Shown piece by piece: positions 44,150 to 55,373 of a DNA stretch of 64,000 bases. Location of the stretch: positions 6,409,695-6,473,694 of the forward strand of contig ML682038.1 in the NCBI GenBank assembly GCA_007922195.1. The letters are read 5' to 3'. The notes below the pieces were generated by a model that was given only the letters and a program-made list of their open reading frames with translations, was not told the origin of the DNA and searched no databases. Each line of letters opens with the position of its first letter. Position 1 is the first letter of the stretch. The position numbers and the translations under genes are program-made. Source of the stretch: Podocnemis expansa. Lineage: Eukaryota; Chordata; Testudines; Podocnemididae.

Positions 44150-45347
44150 CAGTGGTTCCCAACCTTTTCTCTGCCATGGCACACCTTGATACCTTCAAAT
44201 TTTTCGAAGCACATCACCATTAAAAAACTAATGGATATTCAAATTAACTTAAATTACTTGTGAATATTCATGAACCATGGCACAGTGTTTTGGAAATGCT
44301 GCTATGTGGGATAATAGGGGCAGCAGAGCAGGGGTGGCAAAACAGGGGAGGTCAGGAGTTGTGTGGTGTGGCAGGAGTGAGTGTGGGGAACACAGCAGGG
44401 CAGGGGTGGCAAAAGAAGACAAAGGGAGCCATGTGGGGAACAGCACAAGGGTGGCAAGCGAGGAGAGAGGAAGGGAGGAGCAAGAGTGGCTTTGTGGGGG
44501 GTAGGGAGGAGCCTGGGGAGTGGGAAGGTAGGGCAGGGGAGCATGGTGCAGCACCCACTTGCCCCTTCTCCACAGTGGCTCCCTGCCACCCAGGACAAAT
44601 CCTTACCCCACTGCTGCTCCCTCCCACATGAGTGGGTCCTGTCCTCCTCTCCCCCAGCCCCTTGCTGCCTGTGATGGACCCTCCCATCACTGCAGGGGCT
44701 AGAACTAGGCCTCCAGCCCCCAGCTACCCTGCCCTCCATACACAGCCACCCCACTGCCAGCTACATCCCCCCCAGCCAAACAGCCACCCCACAACCCCAG
44801 CAACACACCCTTTGCTACACATCCATTTCCACCCACCTCTGCTACACACATACATGCCCACACACACAAAACTGCCCCACACAACCCCCAGCAGCCCCCC
44901 CCAAAAAGCCCTTACCTGGGCTGTTTGCAGGCTGGCTGACAAAAGTTGCTCCTCTCTGCAGGGGGAGATGCACACACTCCTGGCCTCCTCCAGCTCTTTA
45001 CTGGCTGGGCTTAAGGTGGAGCCAGGTTTAAGGTGGAGCCACCTGGATGGTGCCTTGGGGCCGCTGCTGCTATTTTCAGGGGGACCGCTGGAACTCCCTG
45101 TTCCAATGCCTTCCTCTGTTGTTAGGGGGCCAGAATGCTGCCTGCCTAAAAATAGTGGATGCAGGAACTGTGTTCTGGTGCTTTCCCCCTTACTTTAACC
45201 TCTGCCTTTTCCCAGCCCTGCACAGCCGAAGTGGCTGAGCTGAGCAGAGAGGGAACTTTAACTCCAGCTCTTGGGCATGCTTGTGGCACACTTTGGGTGT
45301 TCCCGCAGCACACCAGTGTGCCTTGGTACACTGGTTGGGAACCACTG
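44150..45347. mobile_element. 1.2-kb non-autonomous hAT element with 8-bp target duplication
   Basis: Perfect 15-base inverted ends, CAGTGGTTCCCAACC and GGTTGGGAACCACTG. The flanks TGCTACAG (44142-44149) and TGCTAGAG (45348-45355) differ at one base. The inside contains a G-rich stretch followed by a C-rich stretch (about 44320-44930), which yields long meaningless open frames. No transposase is visible. Confidence 0.93.
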
Positions 45348-45355
45348 TGCTAGAG

Positions 45356-46214
45356 TTTAAGCCTATCACACTATAGATACTAAAATTTAAGTCTATTACA
45401 ACATATGCCAAAAGACCTTTCGCATGTTTAATTTACTGCAAAAATGGAATATATTCCTTATCATTAAAGCTCTAGGGGCAGAATTTAGCTATAAATCTGG
45501 TTTTCTGATACCATTATTTATAGCAAACTTGATGTCATCTCACATTACTATAGCATATGAGCGCAGATTTTATATTCCATTGTTACTCTAAATCCAGACA
45601 GTCAGATCTCAATCACACAATACAACACAGCTGAGTGACAAAAAGGCAATTCTAAAGCATTATAGTCAATAACATATATTTGTTTCAGGTATGTGCTATA
45701 TATCTGTCCAAGTCTTCAGTGTGGCTGCATTATTTGATATATAATGATGTATGAGTAAGCTAAGTTTTGTTACCTCTGTGTATGTGTGTGTGTGTCCACT
45801 ATTGATATGAGTGCTCACAAATTTAAAATGTAGTTGATTACAGGATAGACTAGAGACAAAAGACTGATTCAGAATATTTGATTATGCAATGAGAGTGATA
45901 TGTCACTTTAAAAGAGCAGAGATTATGGGGAACAGCTTTACACCTGAATCTTCTAGCAATTTGATTAAAGAGACATTGTCAGGATAAAGACAGTAAAAAC
46001 TGAGTAGGGAACCTCTGGATCTGGCCCATTCTCTTCTTAGCTGAGCGCAAAGGGTTTGGGAATGGTCCCCCTGTTATCCAGTTTTTATTCATTTTGAAGC
46101 CAATTTAAAATAATATTGTTTAGGAACAGCTTCATTTCAGGTGTTTCATGGGATTGTCCATGATACACACCACTGTAACATCAGTGCTGCTCCCTGTATG
46201 TTAAATAACATATC
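45356..46214. other. Intergenic, nothing recognised
   Basis: This is AT-rich, with one short TG run at about 45778-45797. Confidence 0.5.
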
Positions 46215-46345
46215 CTCACAACAACACTGCCAGGCAGAGAAGTATGAAAAACTGAGGCACAGGAAGAGTAAGTGATTTATCCAAGATCACACAGGTGGGC
46301 TGCGGTAGACGCAAGAGCAGCACTCAGATTTCCTGATCTAATATC
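46215..46345 (-). repeat. MIR-like ancient SINE fragment
   Basis: AAAACTGAGGCACAGGAAGA, GTAAGTGATTTATCCAAGA and TCACACAGGTGGGCTG follow the reverse orientation of MIR/CORE SINEs. Confidence 0.75.
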
Positions 46346-47954
46346 CAGTGTCTTGATTGTCCTTCCCAGGATGCTCTTTGTTCTGATGGTTTTATAATGT
46401 CCACACCGAAAGACAGGTGTGGTGGCAGCCCCACTGAAAAATCAGACTCAAAAGCTCCTTGATCCCATGACAGCTGGAGTAATTGCTAGCTGGGCTAAAT
46501 ACCTGCTGCAGTTCATAATTTGAAGTCCAGAAGGGACCATTATGATTATAGGATCTGGGCCAGAGAAACTCACCATAGCATTTCCGAATCAAAGTCATAC
46601 TGCCTAGTTGAGCGCTACCATGCCCTTTGCACCATGCCACTGAAGAAGAAGTGTACTATGATGCCTGGGGAATTTGTACCATTTCTTTTAGTGTTCATGG
46701 GAGTTGTGTGCCTAGTTCCCTGTGCACTATAATGAGGACACATGGGCTTCACAGTGTCCCCCAATTCTGACTGCCAAAAGGAGAATATAAAATTAGACTG
46801 GAAAAGACTCTGAGCATTGGAAAGGGATATGTCTTTATCCTCTTGACAGCCCTAGCTCGAGAGGCAGCAGCTGCCCTTTATGTTTACCTCACAAGACATT
46901 TCATTTGCTATTCTTGCACTAAGATAATGGATGGGGGAAGGTGTTCAGGCAACCTTTGTGAGCTTTCACAGCCCCTACTAATAGTTCTGCAGGAACTAAT
47001 CATTTTACAGTTATTGATAATAGCAAAAGGATCCATCAAGTAAGAATCCTGTGAAAGCATTTAACTCATTTGTATTCAGGGTTTGCTTTTGTGTCTGCAG
47101 ATGTTTTACAATAAGGCAATCTTGCTGTGCAGCTTCAGGGCCCAATCCATCAGACTTTATTTAGGCAACACTCACACAGACGCCAGAGTAAAGACTAAGT
47201 ACTGAATTCTAATCTCAGTTATACTGATGTAAATCTGGAATGCCACCATTAAAATCCATGGTGCTACTCCAGTTTCCTCCAATATAACTGAGTTCATAGT
47301 CTGACCCTTTGTAAGGACTACAGGATGTGGGCTGATATTATCTAATGAAGTGAGCTGTTGAAGAAGAAATGTCAGGTATAGAAATGACCAAAGCACTCAC
47401 ACTGTTATACCTGGCAAAGTCTGAGCATCAGATCAGAATCTCAGATCGCAATCTCTGAGAGTGAAAAGGAAAGTGCATTTTACAATGTGTTTGAGCAGTT
47501 GCTAGACATTGACCCAATCTCATTGTTTCACCATTAAAGGTCACCAGGTGAAATGAGTGGAAGTAGCATTTTTTTCTTAGCATGTGCCGCAATTATGGGG
47601 GAGGGCAGGTGGAATAATAACTCTGGACCAGAAATGAAGAACTAGATGAAAATCTGAAATTGTCTCCTGCCACAGGTAGGTAAGAATCTCCTAATATTTC
47701 CACACATCCCCACACCAGTGTGGCTGAGTGAGATGCGTAAGAGAAGAGCCCACACTTAGCTCATAGAATTTCCACATTGTGAAAATGACCACACTAGGGA
47801 TTTTCAGCATGATTGTTCATGGGAGAGCAAGAAATCACTAAACCAAAAAAAAAAAATTGATATGTTTTCTACCTGGATGAGAAAGCATCAGCACTTAAAG
47901 GGCCAGTGGGCCAGTTTGTGCTATCAGTTACTCACTGTGACTTGACAAAGCCCT
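46346..47954. other. Intergenic, nothing firm
   Basis: A CR1-end-like fragment (AAGTCCAGAAGGGACCATTA) lies near 46522. The rest is unrecognised. Confidence 0.45.
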
Positions 47955-48057
47955 GGTTGAATTGCGGGTTGGTTCTGCTTTGAGCAGAGGGTTAGACTAG
48001 ATGCCCTCCTGATGTCTTTTCTGACCCTAATCTTCTATGATTTTATGAAATGATTTC
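47955..48057 (+). repeat. CR1 LINE 3' end fragment
   Basis: CTGCTTTGAGCAGAGGGTTA, GACTAGATGCCCTCCTGATG, and TCTATGATTTTATGA at the end are the typical CR1 3' terminus. Confidence 0.85.
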
Positions 48058-50005
48058 AAATGGGGTAGAATTTGGCTCATTTGGTAACATGCTACACTCT
48101 TGGCCCAACTTTCAAAGCTGCATGCCTTAACAGATCTATTAAAGCTGGGGAATTGTACAACTGCACACAGTGGTTTCAAGATTTTAGAGAGTTCGGGTAT
48201 TTAGTTTGGTGCTCACAATCATGTTTGTAAACTCAGCCAATCAGAGGGGGTGCCAGAAAGGCCAGTTGGCCTGGGCCTCAAGCTCAAAGGGGGCCTCAGA
48301 TTTAGAAACTTGTTAATATTTTTGTTAATTAATATGCTATATTTTATTTTCAGGTGTCCTCATTTTTTATTTCTATTATGGCTATGGGCTTCAAAAGCTG
48401 GCAGTGTCCTGGACCTCTGAGAGGGTCTGAGGTCCCCAAATATTTTAAAAAACATTTATTTCTTTAAGACCCAATGTGCCCTGCCTGACCCTTGCTGCAA
48501 GTTCCAGTCTGCCTCGCTCCAAGCCCTGTTCACAGCACTGGAATAAATTAAAGGCCCTTACTAATGCATCATATTGGACTTCTGCCACTAAGGACCACTC
48601 TGATTACTTAAACAGGTAATGATAATGAGAAACCATTCAGTAGGAAAACATCTGTTCTGCGGTCAGATAAATGCACAGATCTACCCAAAATAGATTTAGA
48701 GATCCACAATTTATGCCTCCTTCTGCCACCAGTTTCCAGTAAATAATTTTCTATTTGCCTTTTGGCTCCATTTCTGGTCTGGGACAGGGACTATATATTA
48801 TTACATATGTGTTCAGAACCAAATCATGCTCATGGTTTCCATCAGGTGATAGGAACAGTGACATTTAATGTATTGATCTGTAAGGCAGTTGTCATGTGAC
48901 AAATGTGGGAATGACTATGCTCTTGAGATGACCACATGCCTGGATGGGTGTAATTTGCAAATACTAAGGATAAGCTTCTGAACAAGGTCATGGCGATCTC
49001 ACATTGTCTAGAGGCTGAGCAGACGCATTCTGAGCTGGCTGCTTGCACTGTGCTTTCTCTCCGACCAGCATATCTCCTGAGTGCTCACCGAAGACAACAG
49101 GTATCTTGAAACAAAAATTACAGAATTGGCTGCTAAGGAAATTTAGCATGAGAATTTGGAGAGTTCAGAATTCTGACATGGCTCTGAAAGAGTGGAAGAT
49201 AGAAAAATAAGCTGGAAGCAATGTGAAAGAAATGTGATATTTTACACACACACATACCCATCTATATACAGACATGATGAACCTCTGGTTCCACTGAAAC
49301 TCCATTGCAAAATGTCCAATGACTTTGGAAGGGCCAAGATTTCAATGCAGTGTAATACATGTGATAGATATATAATATGGTATACACAGAAATAAAGAGA
49401 AGTGTTGGGAAGTTAAGAAGTGAACATACATAAGCACACACACACCACTGGTAATTCTTGTGATTTTTATTGTGAACCTTGAGAAATGTGGTGTTTTTCT
49501 TAAAGCCCCAGGAATCTTGTAATTATATAAGAATCTCAGTTTTCATTTACAAAAACTGGTAACTTTCTAGCTTTCATGGTTATAGAGAAAAGCTTGAGAA
49601 TGTGACAAAAGTGCACCCTCCAGGCTCAAAAGGCATAAAACAAACAAACATAAATTCTCAAATGCATTCACTTTTAAAAGTCTGGTTATTTTTAAGCAAA
49701 TCTTGGGAGGCTGAGGGAGGCTGAATCATGAAAATTTCAAACTCTTGGGGTTGGCAATATTGCAACTGTCATCTCACTTCTTCTAAATAAGCAAATACAG
49801 GAGGAAATATAAACACACCATTTTTTTTGAATGGCTAGGCAGTGAACTATATATAGTGTCTTCTCTGTCCTACTTAACTTATGACTAATGCTAAACAATT
49901 AGAAGTTCAGATGTCTGTATATTAAAAGAAGCAAACCTCTCTAATGCACAATTTGTAGTTTATTAAAAAACAGAAGGCTCAAAGTCTTTCCGGGCTCAGA
50001 CTAAA
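48058..50005. other. Intergenic, mostly unassigned
   Basis: A G-rich repeat-like piece (AGAGGGGGTGCCAGAAAGG, then GCCTGGGCCTC) lies near 48244-48300. The rest is AT-rich and unrecognised. Confidence 0.45.
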
Positions 50006-50165
50006 ACAGTGGTTTTCAAACCATGGGTCATGACCCAGTACTGGGCAACAGACCCTCAGGTACTGGGTCATGGTGCCCCCTGCTGCTACCCTGAAAGACT
50101 GGAATGCATTGCTCAAAGATGTACTTGTTGGGTCATGGGTATAAATGATTTTTTTCAACTGGGCC
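50006..50165. mobile_element. Fragment of a hAT-type element (one end)
   Basis: CAGTGGTTTTCAAACCATGG is a typical hAT terminus and is followed by GGTCATGACCCAGTACTGGG. The opposite terminus is not seen, so the copy is truncated or decayed. Confidence 0.55.
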
Positions 50166-50750
50166 CCAAGAAAAATGTTTCTAGGGTGCACAAGGCAACA
50201 AATGCATGTTGCTGAAAGTGGAATCTTGTGAGACTAACTGCAAAAGATAATGAACAAGGCATTTTGTATGTCTTGATTATGTTCCTACTCATGCCACAGA
50301 CGGTACTGTGTGTAGGGGAGAGACTGTGTTCTGTGTTTGTACAGTAGAGTCCCAGTTCATGACTGGGGCTACTAGGGACACTAGAACACACATAATAAGA
50401 ATAATAAAAGTGATTGGCACTTGCTTTACTTTATAGTCTCTGATGTAGAGCTCAGCCATCTACGTAAGCCAATTGCCCATGTAAAAGTCAACCGTTTGAC
50501 TCTGAAACAGAATTTTTATTACAAGAAAACAAAGCTAGCACCCTTTGAAGATCACATGTTATGGGTTTTTGCAGGATTCTTTTTAATGAGGAGCTTTGAC
50601 ACCTGAAGTACTGGTGTAGCTTATAATATGGAGAAGACAGTTGGGAGGGTACCAGAAACACCATATAATATAGAAAACCAAAAGAACAGCTGATAATTCA
50701 TGGAAATAAATGCTCACTATCCATTTCTTAAAATCCCTGAACTTCTCATA
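50166..50750. other. Intergenic, nothing recognised
   Basis: This is AT-rich sequence without a supported feature. Confidence 0.5.
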
Positions 50751-51455
50751 GGGTACGTCTATACTAGCAATTTAGGTCAACTTTAGGAGGCTTAAGTCGA
50801 CCTAAGTAAAACCGTGTCCAAACCTGACTTTCATTAAGTCGACTTAAGGGCTTCCTTAATTCAACTTAATAACTACTGGTCTTTAGGTCAACTTCAAACC
50901 TAAGTCAATTTGTTAAGTCAACCTACAGCTGGTATGGATGCCCTAAGTCGACATAATTACAAGTCAACCTACAGCTGGGGACAAGGGAGCCATGGCTCTC
51001 TTCTGGCTCCCTGGCAAGAAGGAAGCCACAGCTCCCTGCCAAAAAGGGAGCCACAGCTTCCCGGGGAGACGGAGCAAGTCGCACAGGGCCTGGCAAGAAG
51101 GGAACCCCGCTCTCTTCTTCCCCAACCTACACAGGTCCTGGCAGGAAAGGAGCCCCACTCTCTTCTCCCCAGACCTGTGTGGCTTCACAGCAAGAAAGGA
51201 CCCCTGCTCTCTTCTCTCTGGACCCACGGCTTCCCAGCGAACGGACCCACAGGTCCCTTCCTGCCAGGAAGCCATGGGTCCCAGTGAGACAGGAGCTGCA
51301 GGCCCCTTCTGCTGGGAAGCCACAGGTCCCTTCTGCCAGGGAATGCGGCTCCCTTCTCAGCAAGGAGCTGTGGCCCTCTGCTTCACTGTGTCTACACTTG
51401 AAAAGTTATGTTGGCTTAATAGAGTCAACTTAACTTTTCAAGTATAGACATACCC
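50751..51455. mobile_element. Palindrome-rich MITE with a minisatellite-like GC-rich core
   Basis: The ends are GGGTACGTCTATACTAG and CAAGTATAGACATACCC. The left part has TTAAGTCGACTTAAG-type palindromes as at 17158. The core at about 50980-51380 is a loose tandem array of GGAGCCACAGCTCCC-like and CTGGCAAGAAGG-like units. The open frames of up to 151 codons here come from this array. Confidence 0.8.
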
Positions 51456-53668
51456 ATTGTGTTTCCATTTGTCCTGAGCTCATTGCAGGGCCTTACTGTG
51501 TTCCTAAGCTATTATATGGCACCATCAATATGGTGCTACTGTATTTCAAAATCTTAACAAACAATTTGTGGGCCCAGTCCTGAAGTTAATGGCAAAACTC
51601 AAGGGTATGTGAAGTGCTCTACTATGTAATACATCAGTAAACAATATTTTTGCCATTCATTTTCCTAATATCAGTTAGAAAGTGACTAAGCATGTTTGTT
51701 ACCGTTAATGCCGGCGCTCTGATGTTACACAGTTCCATGTGACATTCCTCTTCCCTGGCATAGCCTTTCTCTTGCATCGGGGTCATCAGGCCCTTCTGGC
51801 TTCTCCTCTGCTATTTTCAGCAGCTATAGTAACTTTATAAACTCTCTTCCTGTACCAGTTTTTCTCACCTTCCCCCCCACATACATATTTAACATTGCTG
51901 CTGTGACTTCAAACCTGTCTAGACTCACAGTACCAGAAAACCTAATGAGTTCAGAAATCGTGTGTTTAATAAGTTTAATGGCTTTCCTAAGTTTCCCTAA
52001 TGCTCCAAAGTAAAAATAGTCAATAACAAATTTAGGGTGAGAGAAATGAGATGGCACTGTGACACATAGCTTTGAAAGATCTTTTTCTCAGTATGTAAGC
52101 AAGTGTTTAGCACTGGAAGAAATTCTCCAATGGAATTCTTGAGATACGGTTTTTCCCTGAGACATAGGCATTGGTGAGATTTCTGAACTGAGATACTACA
52201 GGTTTGTTGTATGACGTTTGTTACTATCTCTGTTGCAGAACTGGCAGATGTGTGTAAATAAAACAAACTGCATTAAGAATATATCCAAACTCTGCATCAA
52301 ATATTTCTCCTCCAGGAGGAGGTTGAACTATAGGGCCCTCACCTTTGCCGTTGATCAGCAGTAAGAAGAAGCAAAGCTTGAGTTTCTATAGCACCCTTCT
52401 ATTTGAGAACTTCTAATTGTTTCTCAAATATTAATTGATTACTCCTTTGAAGTAGGGAAGGGACAAAGAAGGATAACTTAACCCAACTATGAGATGTACC
52501 CCCTTCTGAGGTTGCACATAGCAGATGCAAAAGGGGTCTATCCTGCCAAGTGCTTAGGATCTCCAGAAAGGTTCTGACTACCCTCAGTCTCCACAGAAGT
52601 CAAAGAGAGTCAGCATGTCCCATAACCCACGACTAGCAAGTCCTGAAGTATGGCTAAATGTTTAGACCAGGAAATGAAGATAAATACTGTAACCAATTGA
52701 AACTGCATGGGGATTGAGATGGAAACTGAGTTGGGATTTGGCCAGGATGCCAAGGTTAATGCCAAGCACATGCAGAAGTGTCCCATCTGAATCAGACTGC
52801 CTTCTTCTGGTGTTGGTTTGCAGTGATAGGGTGACACTTTGAACTGAGCTTGTGGGGTGATGGGTGCACCTCACAAAATGTTCAGTGTCTTTCAGCATCC
52901 ATCAATGGGAACTGAAAATGTTCAGCTTCCCATTAGATTCACTTAGCACCAAGGACCCCAAAAGATTTAGGGGGTCTGGGGCAGATTTGATGTGAGGCCC
53001 CCCCGCCTCACTGTTCGATACATACAACTCATACCACTTCTGCCCACTACCATGTCTCCTCCTACCTCAGCTCACTCCAGCCACCTTCCCAACTGCCAAG
53101 TCCCTCTTGGTTTATCGAGCCCCAAAGTTCCTGGGATGTATAGAGTCAGAAGCTGAGGCAGGGGCCAGGGCGGGAGGACCCCTCTTCAGTGGAAGCCCAG
53201 TGCAAGCCCTGTGGAAGCCCTGTGTTCCCCCACTCCTGGGTGGCTCTGCTCAGCACCTCCCAGAATGAGACTTTTGTTCCTAAATGGGAGGGTCTGTCAG
53301 CTAAAAAAAGTGGACAAGGTTTTAATCCTTTCAAAAAATACATTAAAAACATCACTGATTTCCAATCTTTTAAAAGAAAGATGAATTTATATTCCATCTT
53401 GAGCTGATGGTGTCTTTTTACGGCAGGTGCATTTCTGCATGTACAAAAGTTTGCAGTGTCCACTTAAAACATCTGCAGCTCTTGTTAGGAAAGGATAATA
53501 TTTTTTTTAACATAGGCCTGTATGAAATAACCTAAATTTTCAGGAGAGGATAGGTTTTAGAGCTGCCATATTTAAAGTGTTTACTGCAAGCATCAGTAAC
53601 ACTTAGGCTTTACAATAAGAAATGAAAGAAATACAATAAGAAATGAAATAGTTCCAGACAAACACCTT
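51456..53668. other. Intergenic, mostly unassigned
   Basis: A C/G-rich repeat-like piece occurs at about 52958-53240 (AGATTTAGGGGGTCTGGGGC). No gene is supported. Confidence 0.45.
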
Positions 53669-54063
53669 GGGTATGTCTACACTGGAGGCTCTGTTAAGTC
53701 AACTTAACAAGGTTGAGTTTAAATCAACCTTGTTAAGTTGACTTAAAGCATCCACACTGAAAGCTCCTGTAGACTGGCCACATCCACAATGGCAGCTGCT
53801 AGGTCGACTTAACGCTTAAGTCAACCTTATTAAGTTGACTGATGGGCTACTCCCCATCTACACTGGCTTAAGTTGACTTATTAAGGTCAATTGATTGATT
53901 GATTGATAACTTAAGTGTTAAGTCGACCTTAAGATGTGCAGTTATTAAGTCAACTTAAGGAAACACTTAAGTCAACTTAATAAATTCCAAATGTGGACAG
54001 AGCTTTCCTTACATCAACTTAAGGAATGTCAAGTTGACCTAAGGCTCCAGTGTAAACATACCC
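53669..54063. mobile_element. Palindrome-rich MITE (TTAAGTCGACTTAA family)
   Basis: It starts GGGTATGTCTACACTGGAG and ends CTCCAGTGTAAACATACCC, a nearly perfect pair. The inside is filled with TTAAGTCAACTTAA and AAGTTGACTTAA units. A run of four GATT units lies near 53888. It is the closest relative of 17158-17579. Confidence 0.88.
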
Positions 54064-54418
54064 GTTGAGGTTGTCGCTCCTTACTGGTTCTCTCACAGTG
54101 TCATGTGGCCAGGGCAAATTTAAAAAGCCATTGGCTCAGCTAACTATGTCAGACTCTCCTTCCACAAGTTACTGTCTTCAAGAAATCTGCTTAGCAAATC
54201 CTGCACTATGTGTGGATCATTTAGTAACTATGTCTACACCTACAAAATTAATTTGAAGTAGTTAATTAGAAATAACTTTGAATTTAAATCAAAGTTATTA
54301 TTCGAATTAGCACTACTTTGAAGTTATTATTTTGAATTGGGTGTCCAGTGAAGACTCTCTGATTCAAAATAAAGTGGGCTTTATTAATTTGAAGTAGAGA
54401 ATCTTCACTAGACTCTGG

Positions 54419-55091
54419 CTATGTCTACACACGGTTTTGTTATTTCGAAACAAGTTATTTCGATATAACTTATTTCGATATAACCTGTTNNNNNNNNNNN
54501 NNNNNNNNNNNNNNNNNNNNNNNNNNNNNNNNNNNNNNNNNNNNNNNNNNNNNNNNNNNNNNNNNNNNNNNNNNNNNNNNNNNNNNNNNNNNNNNNNNNN
54601 NNNNNNNNNNNNNNNNNNNNNNNNNNNNNNNNNNNNNNNNNNNNNNNNNNNNNNNNNNNNNNNNNNNNNNNNNNNNNNNNNNNNNNNNNNNNNNNNNNNN
54701 NNNNNNNNNNNNNNNNNNNNNNNNNNNNNNNNNNNNNNNNNNNNNNNNNNNNNNNNNNNNNNNNNNNNNNNNNNNNNNNNNNNNNNNNNNNNNNNNNNNN
54801 NNNNNNNNNNNNNNNNNNNNNNNNNNNNNNNNNNNNNNNNNNNNNNNNNNNNNNNNNNNNNNNNNNNNNNNNNNNNNNNNNNNNNNNNNGGCGTTGTTTC
54901 GAAACAACCGTTTCGAAACAACGCTCTTTCGAAAGGCAACGAGGTTTAGCTTCTTTCGAAAGGACCACGGCCATTTCGAAAGAAGCGGTTTGCTTCTTTC
55001 GAAATGGCCGTGCGTCGTGTGGCCATGCCATTCCTTATTTCGAAATAACCTCTGTTGTTTCGAAATAAGGACTGTGTGTGGACATACCCTC
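54419..55091. mobile_element. Nested palindrome-rich MITE (TTTCGAAA family) with assembly gap
   Basis: The ends are GGCTATGTCTACACACGG and GTGTGTGGACATACCCT. The inside is made of TTTCGAAA and TATTTCGATATAAC-like palindromes on both sides of a 400-N gap. Its visible length without the gap is about 270 bases. Confidence 0.82.
54490..54889. other. Assembly gap (400 N)
   Basis: There are exactly 400 N in the middle of the nested palindromic element. The round number suggests an estimated or default gap size. Confidence 0.99.
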
Positions 55092-55373
55092 TGTAATTTG
55101 AAATAGAGGAAGGCAGACAAAAGAAGAGGGAAATTAATTTAAATTAAGCCTATTCCATGGCTTAAAATGGCTTACTTTAAACTAATAACTTTGAAGTAAG
55201 CAATACTTCAAAGCAAAAGGAGTTTTATTATATTGAATTAGTGGTTCTTTATTTTGAATTAAGGAACTGCTTAATTTGATATAATAAAATGCCTCCATGG
55301 ACAGAGAATAAGTTATTTTGAATTAAACCTCCTTAATTCAAAATAACTTGTAAGTGTAGAAGCATCCTTAGGA

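Larger units (their letters stand above)
54227..55373. mobile_element. Outer MITE hosting a nested MITE
   Basis: Left end AACTATGTCTACACCTAC, with AATTTGAAGTAG and AAATCAAAGTTATTATTCG inside; right end AAAATAACTTGTAAGTGTAG followed by AAGCATCCTTAG. The self-complementary AATTTGAAGTA-type motifs on both sides of the insertion at 54419-55091 show that they belong together. Confidence 0.7.

Noticed and set aside
44260..45198. Open frames of up to 188 codons
   Set aside because: They lie inside a non-autonomous hAT element with strong G- or C-rich bias.
50910..51447. Open frames of up to 151 codons on both strands
   Set aside because: They arise from the tandem GC-rich core of a MITE.
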